Source of the DNA: Geodermatophilus saharensis
GTDB lineage: Bacteria; Actinomycetota; Actinomycetes; Mycobacteriales; Geodermatophilaceae
DNA: 64,000 nucleotides
Reading direction: 5' to 3'
Assembly (NCBI RefSeq): GCF_900188205.1
Contig: NZ_FZOH01000002.1
Location: 186,001 to 250,000 of the forward strand
Shown: positions 1 to 7,375 of the stretch, piece by piece
How the letters are laid out: every line of letters begins with the position of its first letter
How positions within the stretch are numbered: position 1 is the stretch's first letter
Made by a program: the position numbers and the translations under genes
Notes under the pieces: generated by a model
The model's database searches: none
Seen by the model: the letters and a program-made list of their open reading frames with translations, nothing else
What the model was told of the DNA's origin: nothing

Positions 1-289
1 TCCACACGGTGGGCCGCAGGCCGGCGTCGTCGAGGTGGCCCGCGAGCTCGGCGAGCCAGCCGGCCTCGACCAGGCCGGCGTCGGTGACCACGAACGGCCG
101 GCGGGCGCCCAGGCGGCGGGCGGCGAAGCCGGCCTCGGACAGCGCACCCCAGCCGAACACGACCTCGGGCACGAGGTACTTGCTGAACCCGGGCGCCGGC
201 TCTGCTGACGGGCAGGGAGCCGGCCGGACCGGGCGGTCGAGCGCGCGGTGGACCGGCGGGGGCCCGTGCCGCAGCGGGACGGCGGTCAC
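1..289 (-). CDS. Iron-containing alcohol dehydrogenase, N-terminal part (runs off left edge)
   Basis: The minus strand reads in one open frame from a GTG at 289 to the window edge, giving the first 96 residues. After a proline-rich leader of about 35 residues comes KYLVPEVVFGWGALSEAG, then RRPFVVTDAGLVEAGW, which is the opening of the dinucleotide-binding domain of iron-dependent (group III) alcohol dehydrogenases. The family oxidises alcohols or reduces aldehydes with NAD(P). The metal-binding histidines lie in the C-terminal half, outside the window, so activity cannot be judged. The leader is long for the family, so a start further in is possible. Two zinc-type alcohol dehydrogenases lie within 10 kb. 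Confidence 0.8.
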   Translation of the reverse strand, partial: MTAVPLRHGPPPVHRALDRPVRPAPCPSAEPAPGFSKYLVPEVVFGWGALSEAGFAARRLGARRPFVVTDAGLVEAGWLAELAGHLDDAGLRPTVW

Positions 290-412
290 CGCGCCGGGTG
301 GGGCGGCAGGTGGGGAGCGGGCACGACGACCTCCGGGGCACGGACGGCCCGCCCACGATAGCCGCTGTCGTGATGCGCGTCACACGACTGCGCCCCGCCG
401 ATCCGGAACGGC

Positions 413-458
413 GTGCACTTCCGCGGAAGTGCCCTGGGGCACTTCCGCCGAAGTGCAC
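413..458. repeat. Nested intergenic palindrome, CACTTCCGCGGAAGTG family, copy 1
   Basis: Positions 415-432 form a perfect 18-base palindrome with the core CACTTCCGCGGAAGTG. A second near-palindrome follows at 439-458 and is the inverted copy of 413-432 with one mismatch, so the whole block can also fold as one long hairpin with a six-base loop. It lies between two minus-strand genes. The same core returns at 59396-59417 and, as one arm of a long hairpin, at 61342-61391. It may act as a terminator of the gene ending at 484, or be a dispersed repeat. Confidence 0.85.
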
Positions 459-483
459 GGGATCGTCGGGAGGGACCCCGGCG

Positions 484-711
484 TCAGCGGCCGAGGATGC
501 CGCCGATCGCCCCGCCGAGGCCGCCGCCCTGACCGCCACCGCCGCCGAGCATCTTGACGAGGTCCATCGGGTCGAGGCCGAGCTTCTGCAGGATGCCGGC
601 GTGCTGCTCGGTGTCCACCTGGCCGGGCAGCTCCTGGTCGGCCTGCTGCGCCTTGGCGTCGTCGCCCTGGGACTGCAGCAGCTGGAGGATCTGTGCCTTG
701 TCGATCTGCAT
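484..711 (-). CDS. Small hypothetical protein with glycine-rich tail
   Basis: 75 residues from an ATG at 711. The first 55 residues are polar and probably helical (MQIDKAQILQLLQSQGDDAK at the start), followed by LGLDPMDLVKML and a glycine-rich tail ending GGLGGAIGGILGR. No domain was recognised. A second gene at 40110-40310 has the same plan: start VKLDKQELVRVL, a run of acidic and glutamine residues, then LDRTQLMAKLAGGG. The two are probably paralogues of one small family. There is no signal peptide or convincing membrane segment. Function is unknown. Confidence 0.75.
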   Translation of the reverse strand: MQIDKAQILQLLQSQGDDAKAQQADQELPGQVDTEQHAGILQKLGLDPMDLVKMLGGGGGQGGGLGGAIGGILGR

Positions 712-743
712 GACCCGCCGGTACCCGCCGAGCGGGAGTGCAC

Positions 744-2192
744 TCACCCCGCGGCGCGCACGACCCGGTCGGGCCGGACGACGGCGTACCGCGCCCGCCC
801 GGCACCCAGCCACGCGGTGAGCGCGCCGTCGACGTCGTCCACCTCGGTGCGCCGACCCGCCGCGGTCACCGCGACCCGGCCGGGCGAGGCCGTCGCGACC
901 ACCGCCGTCCCGGCGCCGAGGACGTCGTCGAGCCGGCACTCCCGCCCGTCCACCCGCACCCGCGCGCGCGGCACCAGGGCGCCCGCCAGCCGGCGGCCGG
1001 CCCGGCCGCGCCGGTCGACCAGCGGGCCGGAGCGCAGCGGCGGCGTCCGGCTGTCGGTGGCGTAGGCGGCCAGCGCCGGCACGCCCACGACGGCGGCCAG
1101 CACGGCCCGGCGGACCGGGACCGCGCCCGCTCCCCCGCCGGTCATCAGCCGCCCGACCAGCGCGGCGAGGCGGACCAGCGCCCGGGCGTGCGGCCCGCGC
1201 TCGGCCCCGTGGGTGTCGAGCAGGTCCTCGGGGGCGGTACCGGTGACGACGGCGGCCAGCTTCCAGGCGACCTGGTGCACGTCGCGCAGCCCCAGTCCCA
1301 GCCCCTGGCCGACGAACGGCGGCGTCAGGTGGGCGGCGTCGCCGGCCAGCAGCACGCGCCCGCGGCGCCAGCGGTCGGTGACCTGCGCCCGGTAGACGTA
1401 CTCGGCGCAACGGACCACCTCGGCGTCCGCGGCACCGAACGGCGCGAGGAGCCGGGGCAGTCCGCCGGCCAGCCCGGACACGGTCTCCCCCGGCAGCAGC
1501 CGCGCCTCGAACCGGTAGCGGTCGCCGCTGACCGGCATGAACGTTGCGGCGCGGGCCGGGTCGCAGACCTGGTGCACCCCCGGCCACACCGGCAGCGGCG
1601 ACGGTGCCCGCAGGTCGGCCACGAGCCACCGGTCGGGCCGGCCCAGGTCGCGCATCCGCCCGCCCAGCAGCCGGCGCACCGTGCTGTGCGCGCCGTCGCA
1701 GCCGAGCACCGCCGCCGCGTGGACGTCGGCCCGCTCCCCGGTGCGCCGGTCGACGACCGCGACCGTGACGGACCGGTCCGCCCGCGCGGTCAGCCCCACC
1801 ACCTCCGCCGGGGTGCGCAGCGTGATCCCCGGGGTCCGGACGACGGCGGCACGCAGCACGGCCTCGAGGTCGGGCTGGTGGAACATCGACGCCTGCGGCC
1901 AGCCGTGCCGCCCGGCACCGGGCTCGCGGCCGAACTCGGCGAGCACCCGGTGGGCGGCGTCGACCAGCCGCAGCCCCGCCGCCGGCCGGCTCACCGCGAG
2001 GAACTCCTCGGCGACGCCGGCGTCGGCCAGCGCGCGCAGCGCCTCGTCGTCGAGGTGCACCGCCCGCGGGACGGCGGGCGGGCGGGGCTGCCGGTCGAGC
2101 AGCAGGACCGCCAGCCCCCGCCGGGCGAGCAGCAGCGCAGCCGTGGCGCCCACCGGCCCGGCGCCGACGACGACCACCGGCGGCTGCGACAC
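744..2192 (-). CDS. FAD-dependent monooxygenase (aromatic hydroxylase, MhpA/PheA type)
   Basis: 483 residues. The N-terminus carries the FAD/ADP-binding motif VVVVGAGPVGATAA (residues 6-19). GCDGAHS (164-170) and GDAAHLTPP (284-292) are the second and third signatures of the class A flavoprotein hydroxylases that act on phenols, such as 3-(3-hydroxyphenyl)propionate. The C-terminal 100 residues resemble the thioredoxin-like domain of the phenol hydroxylase branch. An upstream ATG would give 27 more residues but would run into the divergent sortase gene. The GTG at 2192 places the Rossmann fold at the very N-terminus and has GGGAG about 11 bases before it. The substrate cannot be deduced. Confidence 0.85.
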   Translation of the reverse strand: MSQPPVVVVGAGPVGATAALLLARRGLAVLLLDRQPRPPAVPRAVHLDDEALRALADAGVAEEFLAVSRPAAGLRLVDAAHRVLAEFGREPGAGRHGWPQASMFHQPDLEAVLRAAVVRTPGITLRTPAEVVGLTARADRSVTVAVVDRRTGERADVHAAAVLGCDGAHSTVRRLLGGRMRDLGRPDRWLVADLRAPSPLPVWPGVHQVCDPARAATFMPVSGDRYRFEARLLPGETVSGLAGGLPRLLAPFGAADAEVVRCAEYVYRAQVTDRWRRGRVLLAGDAAHLTPPFVGQGLGLGLRDVHQVAWKLAAVVTGTAPEDLLDTHGAERGPHARALVRLAALVGRLMTGGGAGAVPVRRAVLAAVVGVPALAAYATDSRTPPLRSGPLVDRRGRAGRRLAGALVPRARVRVDGRECRLDDVLGAGTAVVATASPGRVAVTAAGRRTEVDDVDGALTAWLGAGRARYAVVRPDRVVRAAG

Positions 2193-2248
2193 GCCGTCCA
2201 GTCTCCCGGACCGGCGCACGGCTCCCGCACTGGCATCGTGGAGTCGCC

Positions 2249-3043
2249 ATGGCATCACCCTCCGCGACAGCACCGCCGCCCACCGAGTGGCGCCGCTACG
2301 GCCGCCCGCGCCGCGACCGGTGGCGCACGCTGGTCAGCGGTCTCGGCCAGACGCTCGTCACCGCCGGCCTCGTGCTGCTGCTCTTCGTCGTCTACGAGCT
2401 CTACGTCACCGACCTGTTCGCGGCGCGCGAGCAGGACCGGCTGGCCGACGAGCTGCGCACCGGGTGGAACGCCGACGCCCCCGTGGTCGGGGTGCCCACC
2501 TCCCCCGCCGAGCCGGGCGTGGGCGAGCCGTTCGCGGTGCTGCACGTCCCGCGGCTGGGCGAGGACTGGTCCCGGGTGGTGCTCGAGGGCACCACGGAGG
2601 ACCAGCTGTCCCAGGGGCCGGGCCACTACGTCGGGACGGCGATGCCCGGCCAGCAGGGCAACCTCGCCATCGCCGGTCACCGGGTGGGCCGCGGGTCGCC
2701 GTTCCTCGACCTCGACGCCCTGCGCCCCGGCGACCCGATCGTCGTCGAGGTGGCCGACGGCTGGTTCACCTACCGCGTGCTCGGCGACGAGGCCACCGGG
2801 GACTTCGCCGACCCCAGCGGCATCCCCGGCCAGCAGATCGTCACGCCCGCGGACGTGGACGTGATCGCCCCGACGCCCGGCGGGCCCGCCGACGCCGCCC
2901 CCACCGGCGCCTACCTGACGCTGACCACCTGCCACCCGCGCTACTCCGCCCGGCAGCGGCTGATCGTGCACGCCGTCCTCGACGGGCCCGGCGTGGCCCG
3001 GGCGGACTCACCCGACGGGCCGCCGGCCCTGACCGAGGACTGA
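2249..3043 (+). CDS. srtE: Class E sortase
   Basis: 264 residues: a basic cytoplasmic N-terminus, one membrane segment at about 33-55, then an extracellular sortase domain. The catalytic histidine is H144 in NLAIAGHRVG, the cysteine is C228 in TLTTCHPRYSARQ, and R235 follows in the expected place. The TLTTC signature and actinobacterial setting fit class E, which anchors surface proteins with LAXTG-type signals to the cell wall. No substrate with such a signal was noticed in the window. The small membrane gene starting 6 bases downstream is its usual neighbour in actinobacteria. Confidence 0.9.
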   Translation: MASPSATAPPPTEWRRYGRPRRDRWRTLVSGLGQTLVTAGLVLLLFVVYELYVTDLFAAREQDRLADELRTGWNADAPVVGVPTSPAEPGVGEPFAVLHVPRLGEDWSRVVLEGTTEDQLSQGPGHYVGTAMPGQQGNLAIAGHRVGRGSPFLDLDALRPGDPIVVEVADGWFTYRVLGDEATGDFADPSGIPGQQIVTPADVDVIAPTPGGPADAAPTGAYLTLTTCHPRYSARQRLIVHAVLDGPGVARADSPDGPPALTED

Positions 3044-3049
3044 GGACCC

Positions 3050-3214
3050 GTGTACCGCTGGATCTGGCACCACCTGCCCGGGGGCACCGCGAGCCGCTCG
3101 GCGCTGTCGCTGCTGCTCGCCCTCGCCGTCTGCGCGCTGCTGCTGTTCGTCGTCTTCCCGGTGGTGGAGCCGCACCTGCCGTTCAGCTCGGTCACCGTCG
3201 ACCCCGGCCGCTGA
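3050..3214 (+). CDS. Small membrane protein accompanying sortase E
   Basis: 54 residues from a GTG 6 bases after the sortase stop. It opens with VYRWIWHHLPGG, has one long hydrophobic segment (about 17-38) and ends with VVEPHLPFSSVTV. Tiny proteins of this layout follow class E sortase genes in many actinobacteria. The role is unknown, but co-transcription suggests a partner or regulator of the sortase. It is shorter than the size limit of most gene callers and is easily missed. Confidence 0.72.
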   Translation: MYRWIWHHLPGGTASRSALSLLLALAVCALLLFVVFPVVEPHLPFSSVTVDPGR

Positions 3215-3331
3215 CGGAACGGCACCGGCCGTCCCGCTTGACGGCACCGGGTGTCACACGGAGTCTGTGGCCCGGCGCACAGCCCGTCGACGGCGACGGG
3301 TGGCGAGACCGCACTGACGGAGGGACACCGG

Positions 3332-4459
3332 GTGAAGACCAAGGGCGCGATCCTGTGGGGCGTGGGCGAGGAGTGGTCGGTCGAGGAGATCGAGCTCGGC
3401 GACCCGAAGGCGGGTGAGGTCCAGGTCCAGCTGGCCGCCTCGGGGCTCTGCCACAGCGACGAGCACCTGGTCACCGGGGGCACGCCCGTGGCCTTCTACC
3501 CGGTCATCGGCGGGCACGAGGGCGCGGGCGTGGTCACCAAGGTCGGCCCCGGCGTCACCGGGCTGCAGGAGGGCGACCACGTCGTCACCGCCTTCATCCC
3601 GGCCTGCGGGCAGTGCCCGCCGTGCTCGAAGGGGATGCAGAACCTCTGCGACCTCGGCGCGAACCTGCTGGCCGGGACGTCGATCTCCGACGGCAGCTAC
3701 CGGGTCCAGGCCCGCGGCAAGGACGTCATCCCGATGTGCCTGCTCGGCACGTTCTCGCCCTACATCACCGTGCACCAGGCGTCGGTGGTCAAGATCGAGC
3801 CGGACGTCCCGCTGGAGATCGCCGCGCTGGTCGGCTGCGGCGTCACCACCGGCTGGGGCTCGGCCACCAAGGTCGCCGACGTCCGCCCGGGGGAGAACGT
3901 CGTCGTCATGGGCGCCGGCGGCGTCGGCATGAACGCCGTCCAGGGCGCGGCCGCGGCCGGCGCGAAGCGGGTCATGGTCATCGAGCCGGTGGCCCGCAAG
4001 CGCGAGTGGGCGATGGACCTCGGCGCCACGCACGTCTTCGAGTCCGCCGAGGAGGCCACCGAGAAGGTCAACGAGCTGACCTGGGGCCGGATGGCCGACA
4101 AGACGATCATCACCGTCGGCGACATCCAGGGCGAGGACATCCAGACCGCGCTCAGCCTCACCGGCAAGGGCGGGCGCGCCGTGGTGACCGGCATGGGCAA
4201 CTACGCCAACACCGACGTCAAGCTCAGCCTCTTCGAGCTGACCCTGCTGCAGAAGGACCTGCAGGGTGCGATCTTCGGCGGCCTGGCCCCGCGGGCGGCG
4301 ATCCCCGAGCTGCTCAGCCTCTACCAGGAGGGGCAGCTCAAGCTCGACGAGCTGGCGACCGCGAAGTACTCGCTCGAGGACGTCAACCAGGGCTACCAGG
4401 ACATGCGCGACGGCAAGAACATCCGCGGGATGATCGTCTACACCGACGCCGACCGCTGA
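3332..4459 (+). CDS. NDMA-type zinc alcohol dehydrogenase 1
   Basis: 375 residues, medium-chain zinc alcohol dehydrogenase. Catalytic zinc ligands are C40 (GLCHSDEH), H62-E63 (GGHEG) and C169. Structural zinc ligands are C92, C95, C98 and C106 (CGQCPPCSKGMQNLC). The nucleotide motif GAGGVG is at 194-199. The N-terminus VKTKGAILW matches the NDMA-dependent branch, whose members hold NAD(H) tightly and pass electrons to the carrier mycofactocin; that link is family knowledge, not shown here. An upstream ATG is open, but the GTG at 3332 has GGAGGG at good distance and starts exactly at the family N-terminus. A strong hairpin follows the stop. Confidence 0.9.
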   Translation: MKTKGAILWGVGEEWSVEEIELGDPKAGEVQVQLAASGLCHSDEHLVTGGTPVAFYPVIGGHEGAGVVTKVGPGVTGLQEGDHVVTAFIPACGQCPPCSKGMQNLCDLGANLLAGTSISDGSYRVQARGKDVIPMCLLGTFSPYITVHQASVVKIEPDVPLEIAALVGCGVTTGWGSATKVADVRPGENVVVMGAGGVGMNAVQGAAAAGAKRVMVIEPVARKREWAMDLGATHVFESAEEATEKVNELTWGRMADKTIITVGDIQGEDIQTALSLTGKGGRAVVTGMGNYANTDVKLSLFELTLLQKDLQGAIFGGLAPRAAIPELLSLYQEGQLKLDELATAKYSLEDVNQGYQDMRDGKNIRGMIVYTDADR

Positions 4460-4466
4460 GACCGTG

Positions 4467-4501
4467 CCCCGTGCCCGCCGGCGCTCCCGGCGGGCACGGG
4501 G
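4467..4501. terminator. Hairpin between convergent genes
   Basis: A perfect 15-base stem (CCCCGTGCCCGCCGG with its complement) encloses a 5-base loop. It sits 7 bases after the dehydrogenase stop and 6 bases before the stop of the convergent acyl-CoA synthetase, so it can serve both. There is no T-run, as is common for actinobacterial terminators. Confidence 0.75.
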
Positions 4502-4507
4502 AGCGGC

Positions 4508-6208
4508 TCAGCCGCCGCGCAGCTCCGGGAAGTCGGTGTCGGCCCAGTCGGTGCCGGTGCCGGCCGGCGCGGCCCGCTCCTCGCGGTGCCGCAGCTCGAC
4601 CCGGCGGATCTTGCCCGAGATCGTCTTGGGCAGCTCCGCGAACTCGATCCGGCGCACCCGCAGGTAGGGCGCCAGCCGCTCGCGCGCGTGGCGCAGCACC
4701 GCCAGCGCCGTCTCCGGGCCCGGCTCCCACCCCGGCGCCAGGGTGACGTAGGCCTTGGGGACGGCGGCCCGCACCGGGTCGGGCACCGGGACGACGGCGG
4801 CCTCGACCACCGCTGGGTGCTCGATGAGCACGCTCTCCAGCTCGAACGGGCTGATCTTGTAGTCGCTGGCCTTGAAGACGTCGTCGGTGCGCCCGACGTA
4901 GGTGACGTAGCCGTCGGCGTCGCGGGTCGCGACGTCGCCGGTGTGGTAGTACCCGCCGGCCATGGCCTCCGCCGCCCGCTCCGGGTCCGCCTGGTAGCCC
5001 GACATCAGGTTCAGCGGCCGCTGGGCGAGGTCCAGGCAGATCTCGCCGTCGTCCCCGCGCTGCCCGGTGACCGGGTCGACGAGCACCACCGGCACGCCCG
5101 GCAGCGGGCGGCCCATCGAGCCCGGCCGCACCTCGGCGCCGGGCGGGTTGCCCACGGCCGCCGTCGTCTCCGTCTGGCCGTAGCCGTCGCGCAGGGTCAG
5201 CCCCCACTGCCGGCGCACCTGCTCGATGACCTCCGGGTTGAGCGGCTCACCGGCGGCGACGACCTCCCGCAGCGCGCCCGGGCCGCCGGAGAGGTCGGCC
5301 TGGATGAGCATCCGCCACACCGTCGGCGGGGCGCAGAACGTGGTGACGCCGTTGTCGCGGACGTGCCCGAGCACGGCGGCGGCGTCGAAGCGGCGGTAGT
5401 CGAACAGGTCCACGGTGGCCTCGGCGGCCCAGGGTGCGAAGAAGCAGCTCCAGGCGTGCTTGGCCCAGCCGGGCGAGCTGATGTTGAGGTGCACGTCCCC
5501 GGGCTGCAGGCCCAGCCAGTACATCGTCGACAGGTGCCCGACCGGGTAGCTGACCTGGGTGTGCTCGACCAGCTTGGGCCGGCTGGTGGTGCCGCTGGTG
5601 AAGTACAGGAGCAGCGGGTCGCCCGGCTCGGTGCCGGGGTGGCCGGGCGGCTCGTCGCTCGCGCCGGCGGTGTCGCCGTAGGGCGCCCAGCCGGCCGGTG
5701 CGTCCCCGACGGCGATGCGCCCGTAGTCGCCGGGGACGCCGTCGAACTTGCCGGCGTCGGCGGCGTTGACGACGACGTGCCGCGCGCCGCCGCGGCCGAT
5801 GCGGTCGGCGAGGTCGGCCGGGCCGAGCGCGGTGGTGGTCGGCATGATCACCGCGCCGAGCTTCATGACGGCGAGCATCGACTCCCACAGCTCGACCTGG
5901 TTGCCCAGCATGAGGACGACGCGGTCGCCGCGCTGCACGCCGCGCCCGCGCAGCCAGCCGGCCACCTGGTCGGAGCGGCGGGCCAGCTCGGCGAACGACC
6001 AGCTCGCCGTGCGCCCGTCCTCGCCCGTGATGCGCAGCCCGGGCCGGTCGACGCCGCGGGCGACCTCGTCGAACCAGTCCACCGCCCAGTTGAACGGGCC
6101 CTCGACGTGCGGCCAGCGGAACTCCTCGGCGGCCTTCACGGGGTCCCCGCGCAGCCCGAGCAGCTGGTCGCGGGCCGCCCGGTAGGCGGTGGTGGCGGTG
6201 CCGGGCAT
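4508..6208 (-). CDS. Acyl-CoA synthetase, AMP-forming
   Basis: 566 residues of the ANL adenylate-forming superfamily. The phosphate-binding signature YFTSGTTSRPK is at about 202-212, DGYGQTETT follows, then the YYHTGD hinge region, and the catalytic lysine motif PKTISGKIRR is near the C-terminus. The long N-terminus with FNWAVDWFDEVA resembles acetyl/medium-chain synthetases of the AcsM type, which activate carboxylic acids to acyl-CoA. GAGGAG precedes the ATG at 6208. The divergent GAF-LuxR gene suggests a dedicated regulator. The alcohol dehydrogenase opposite could supply aldehyde or acid, but this is inference. Confidence 0.9.
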   Translation of the reverse strand: MPGTATTAYRAARDQLLGLRGDPVKAAEEFRWPHVEGPFNWAVDWFDEVARGVDRPGLRITGEDGRTASWSFAELARRSDQVAGWLRGRGVQRGDRVVLMLGNQVELWESMLAVMKLGAVIMPTTTALGPADLADRIGRGGARHVVVNAADAGKFDGVPGDYGRIAVGDAPAGWAPYGDTAGASDEPPGHPGTEPGDPLLLYFTSGTTSRPKLVEHTQVSYPVGHLSTMYWLGLQPGDVHLNISSPGWAKHAWSCFFAPWAAEATVDLFDYRRFDAAAVLGHVRDNGVTTFCAPPTVWRMLIQADLSGGPGALREVVAAGEPLNPEVIEQVRRQWGLTLRDGYGQTETTAAVGNPPGAEVRPGSMGRPLPGVPVVLVDPVTGQRGDDGEICLDLAQRPLNLMSGYQADPERAAEAMAGGYYHTGDVATRDADGYVTYVGRTDDVFKASDYKISPFELESVLIEHPAVVEAAVVPVPDPVRAAVPKAYVTLAPGWEPGPETALAVLRHARERLAPYLRVRRIEFAELPKTISGKIRRVELRHREERAAPAGTGTDWADTDFPELRGG

Positions 6209-6364
6209 GGGGTGGCTCCTCGGTCGTGCGGTCGCGTGCCGGGCATGGTCGGCCGCGGGTCCGGGGTGCCGCCACCCCCGATCTCGCCGGGCCGTCGCCG
6301 CCGTCGCGACCTGCGCTAACGTGACCTGTCTCACCGTCGTCCGGACGCGCGAGGAGGCTCCCGG

Positions 6365-7228
6365 GTGTCCCTCCCCGCCACGGCACGTCCCGACGACCGC
6401 GACGCGCTGCGCGCAGCCGTCCGGGAGGTGCACGCGCGGTCGGGGATGAGCGTCGTCTTCGCCGCCGGGCCGGTGCAGGGCCCGTCCGCGCGCATCGACG
6501 AGCTGGTCGGCGTGCGGACCCGGTACCTGCGGGGGCTGGAGATCCGCACCGGCGCGGGACTCGGCGGGCGGGTGCTCAGCGAGGGCCGGCCGGCCGGGGT
6601 CGAGGACTACGAGCGGGCGCTGGACATCACCCACGAGTACGACGGGCCGGTGCTCGCCGAGGGACTGCGCACGGTGGCCGCCGTCCCGGTGCTGGTCGGC
6701 GGGCGGGCGCGGGCGGTGCTGTACGCGGCGAGCCGGGAGGGCGGGTCGCTCGGCGACCGGGTGCGCGACGCGCTGGCCCGCGCCGCCGCCCGCATGGGGT
6801 CCGAGCTCGCCGTCCGCGACGAGGTGGACCGCAGGCTGGAGCTGATGGCCACCGCCGCGACCGGTCCGCCTCCGGCCGAGGACCCGGCCCGCTGGGAGGA
6901 GGTGCGGGCGGTGCACGCCGACCTGCGGCTGGCCGCGCAGGCCACCGACGACGCCGCCCTGCGCGAGCGGCTGCTGTCGGCCTGCGGGCGGCTGGCGGCG
7001 CTCGGGGCCGCGCCCGACGCCGCGGCGCCGGCCGTGCACCTGTCGGCCCGCGAGGTCGACGTCCTCACGCAGGTGGCGCTGGGCTGCAGCAACCGCGAGA
7101 CCGCCACGCGGCTGTCGCTGCGGCCCGAGACGGTGAAGAGCTACCTCGGGTCGGCGATGACCAAGCTGGACGCGCACACCCGCCTGGAGGCCGTGGTCCA
7201 CGCGCGGCGGCTGGGGCTCCTGCCGTAG
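6365..7228 (+). CDS. GAF-LuxR transcriptional regulator
   Basis: 287 residues from a GTG preceded by GAGGAGG. Residues about 20-150 resemble a GAF-type sensor (VRTRYLRGLEIRTGAGLGGR, then LRTVAAVPVLVGGRARAVLY). Residues about 225-287 are a LuxR helix-turn-helix: LSAREVDVLTQVALGCSNRE then LRPETVKSYLGSAMTKL. This is the design of regulators that bind a small molecule and control a neighbouring catabolic gene. It is divergent from the acyl-CoA synthetase with 156 bases between, so it probably controls that gene. The ligand is unknown. Confidence 0.87.
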   Translation: MSLPATARPDDRDALRAAVREVHARSGMSVVFAAGPVQGPSARIDELVGVRTRYLRGLEIRTGAGLGGRVLSEGRPAGVEDYERALDITHEYDGPVLAEGLRTVAAVPVLVGGRARAVLYAASREGGSLGDRVRDALARAAARMGSELAVRDEVDRRLELMATAATGPPPAEDPARWEEVRAVHADLRLAAQATDDAALRERLLSACGRLAALGAAPDAAAPAVHLSAREVDVLTQVALGCSNRETATRLSLRPETVKSYLGSAMTKLDAHTRLEAVVHARRLGLLP

Positions 7229-7283
7229 CGCGTGCTCGTGGGGCCTGACACGTCGACCATGGGGTCGACGGGATCGGGGTCGT

Positions 7284-7348
7284 GATCATCGGATGCGTAC
7301 CGCGACACGCACCGACACGCCGCACCGACGTGCACGCATCCGATGATC
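7284..7348. terminator. Long hairpin between convergent genes
   Basis: GATCATCGGATGCGT (7284-7298) is repeated as its exact complement at 7334-7348, a 15-base stem around a 35-base loop containing CGACACGC and CACGCCGC repeats. It lies in the 147-base space between the ends of the LuxR gene and the MoxR-VWA gene. It is a bidirectional terminator or an intergenic palindromic element. Confidence 0.65.
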
Positions 7349-7375
7349 GAAGCAACGCGCCGCGCCCGCCCCGTC

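Noticed and set aside
298-1065. Long plus-strand ORFs in the first 3 kb and many similar ORFs throughout
   Set aside because: They lie opposite clear minus-strand genes, have arginine/proline-rich chance composition and no domain; high G+C makes such shadow frames common.
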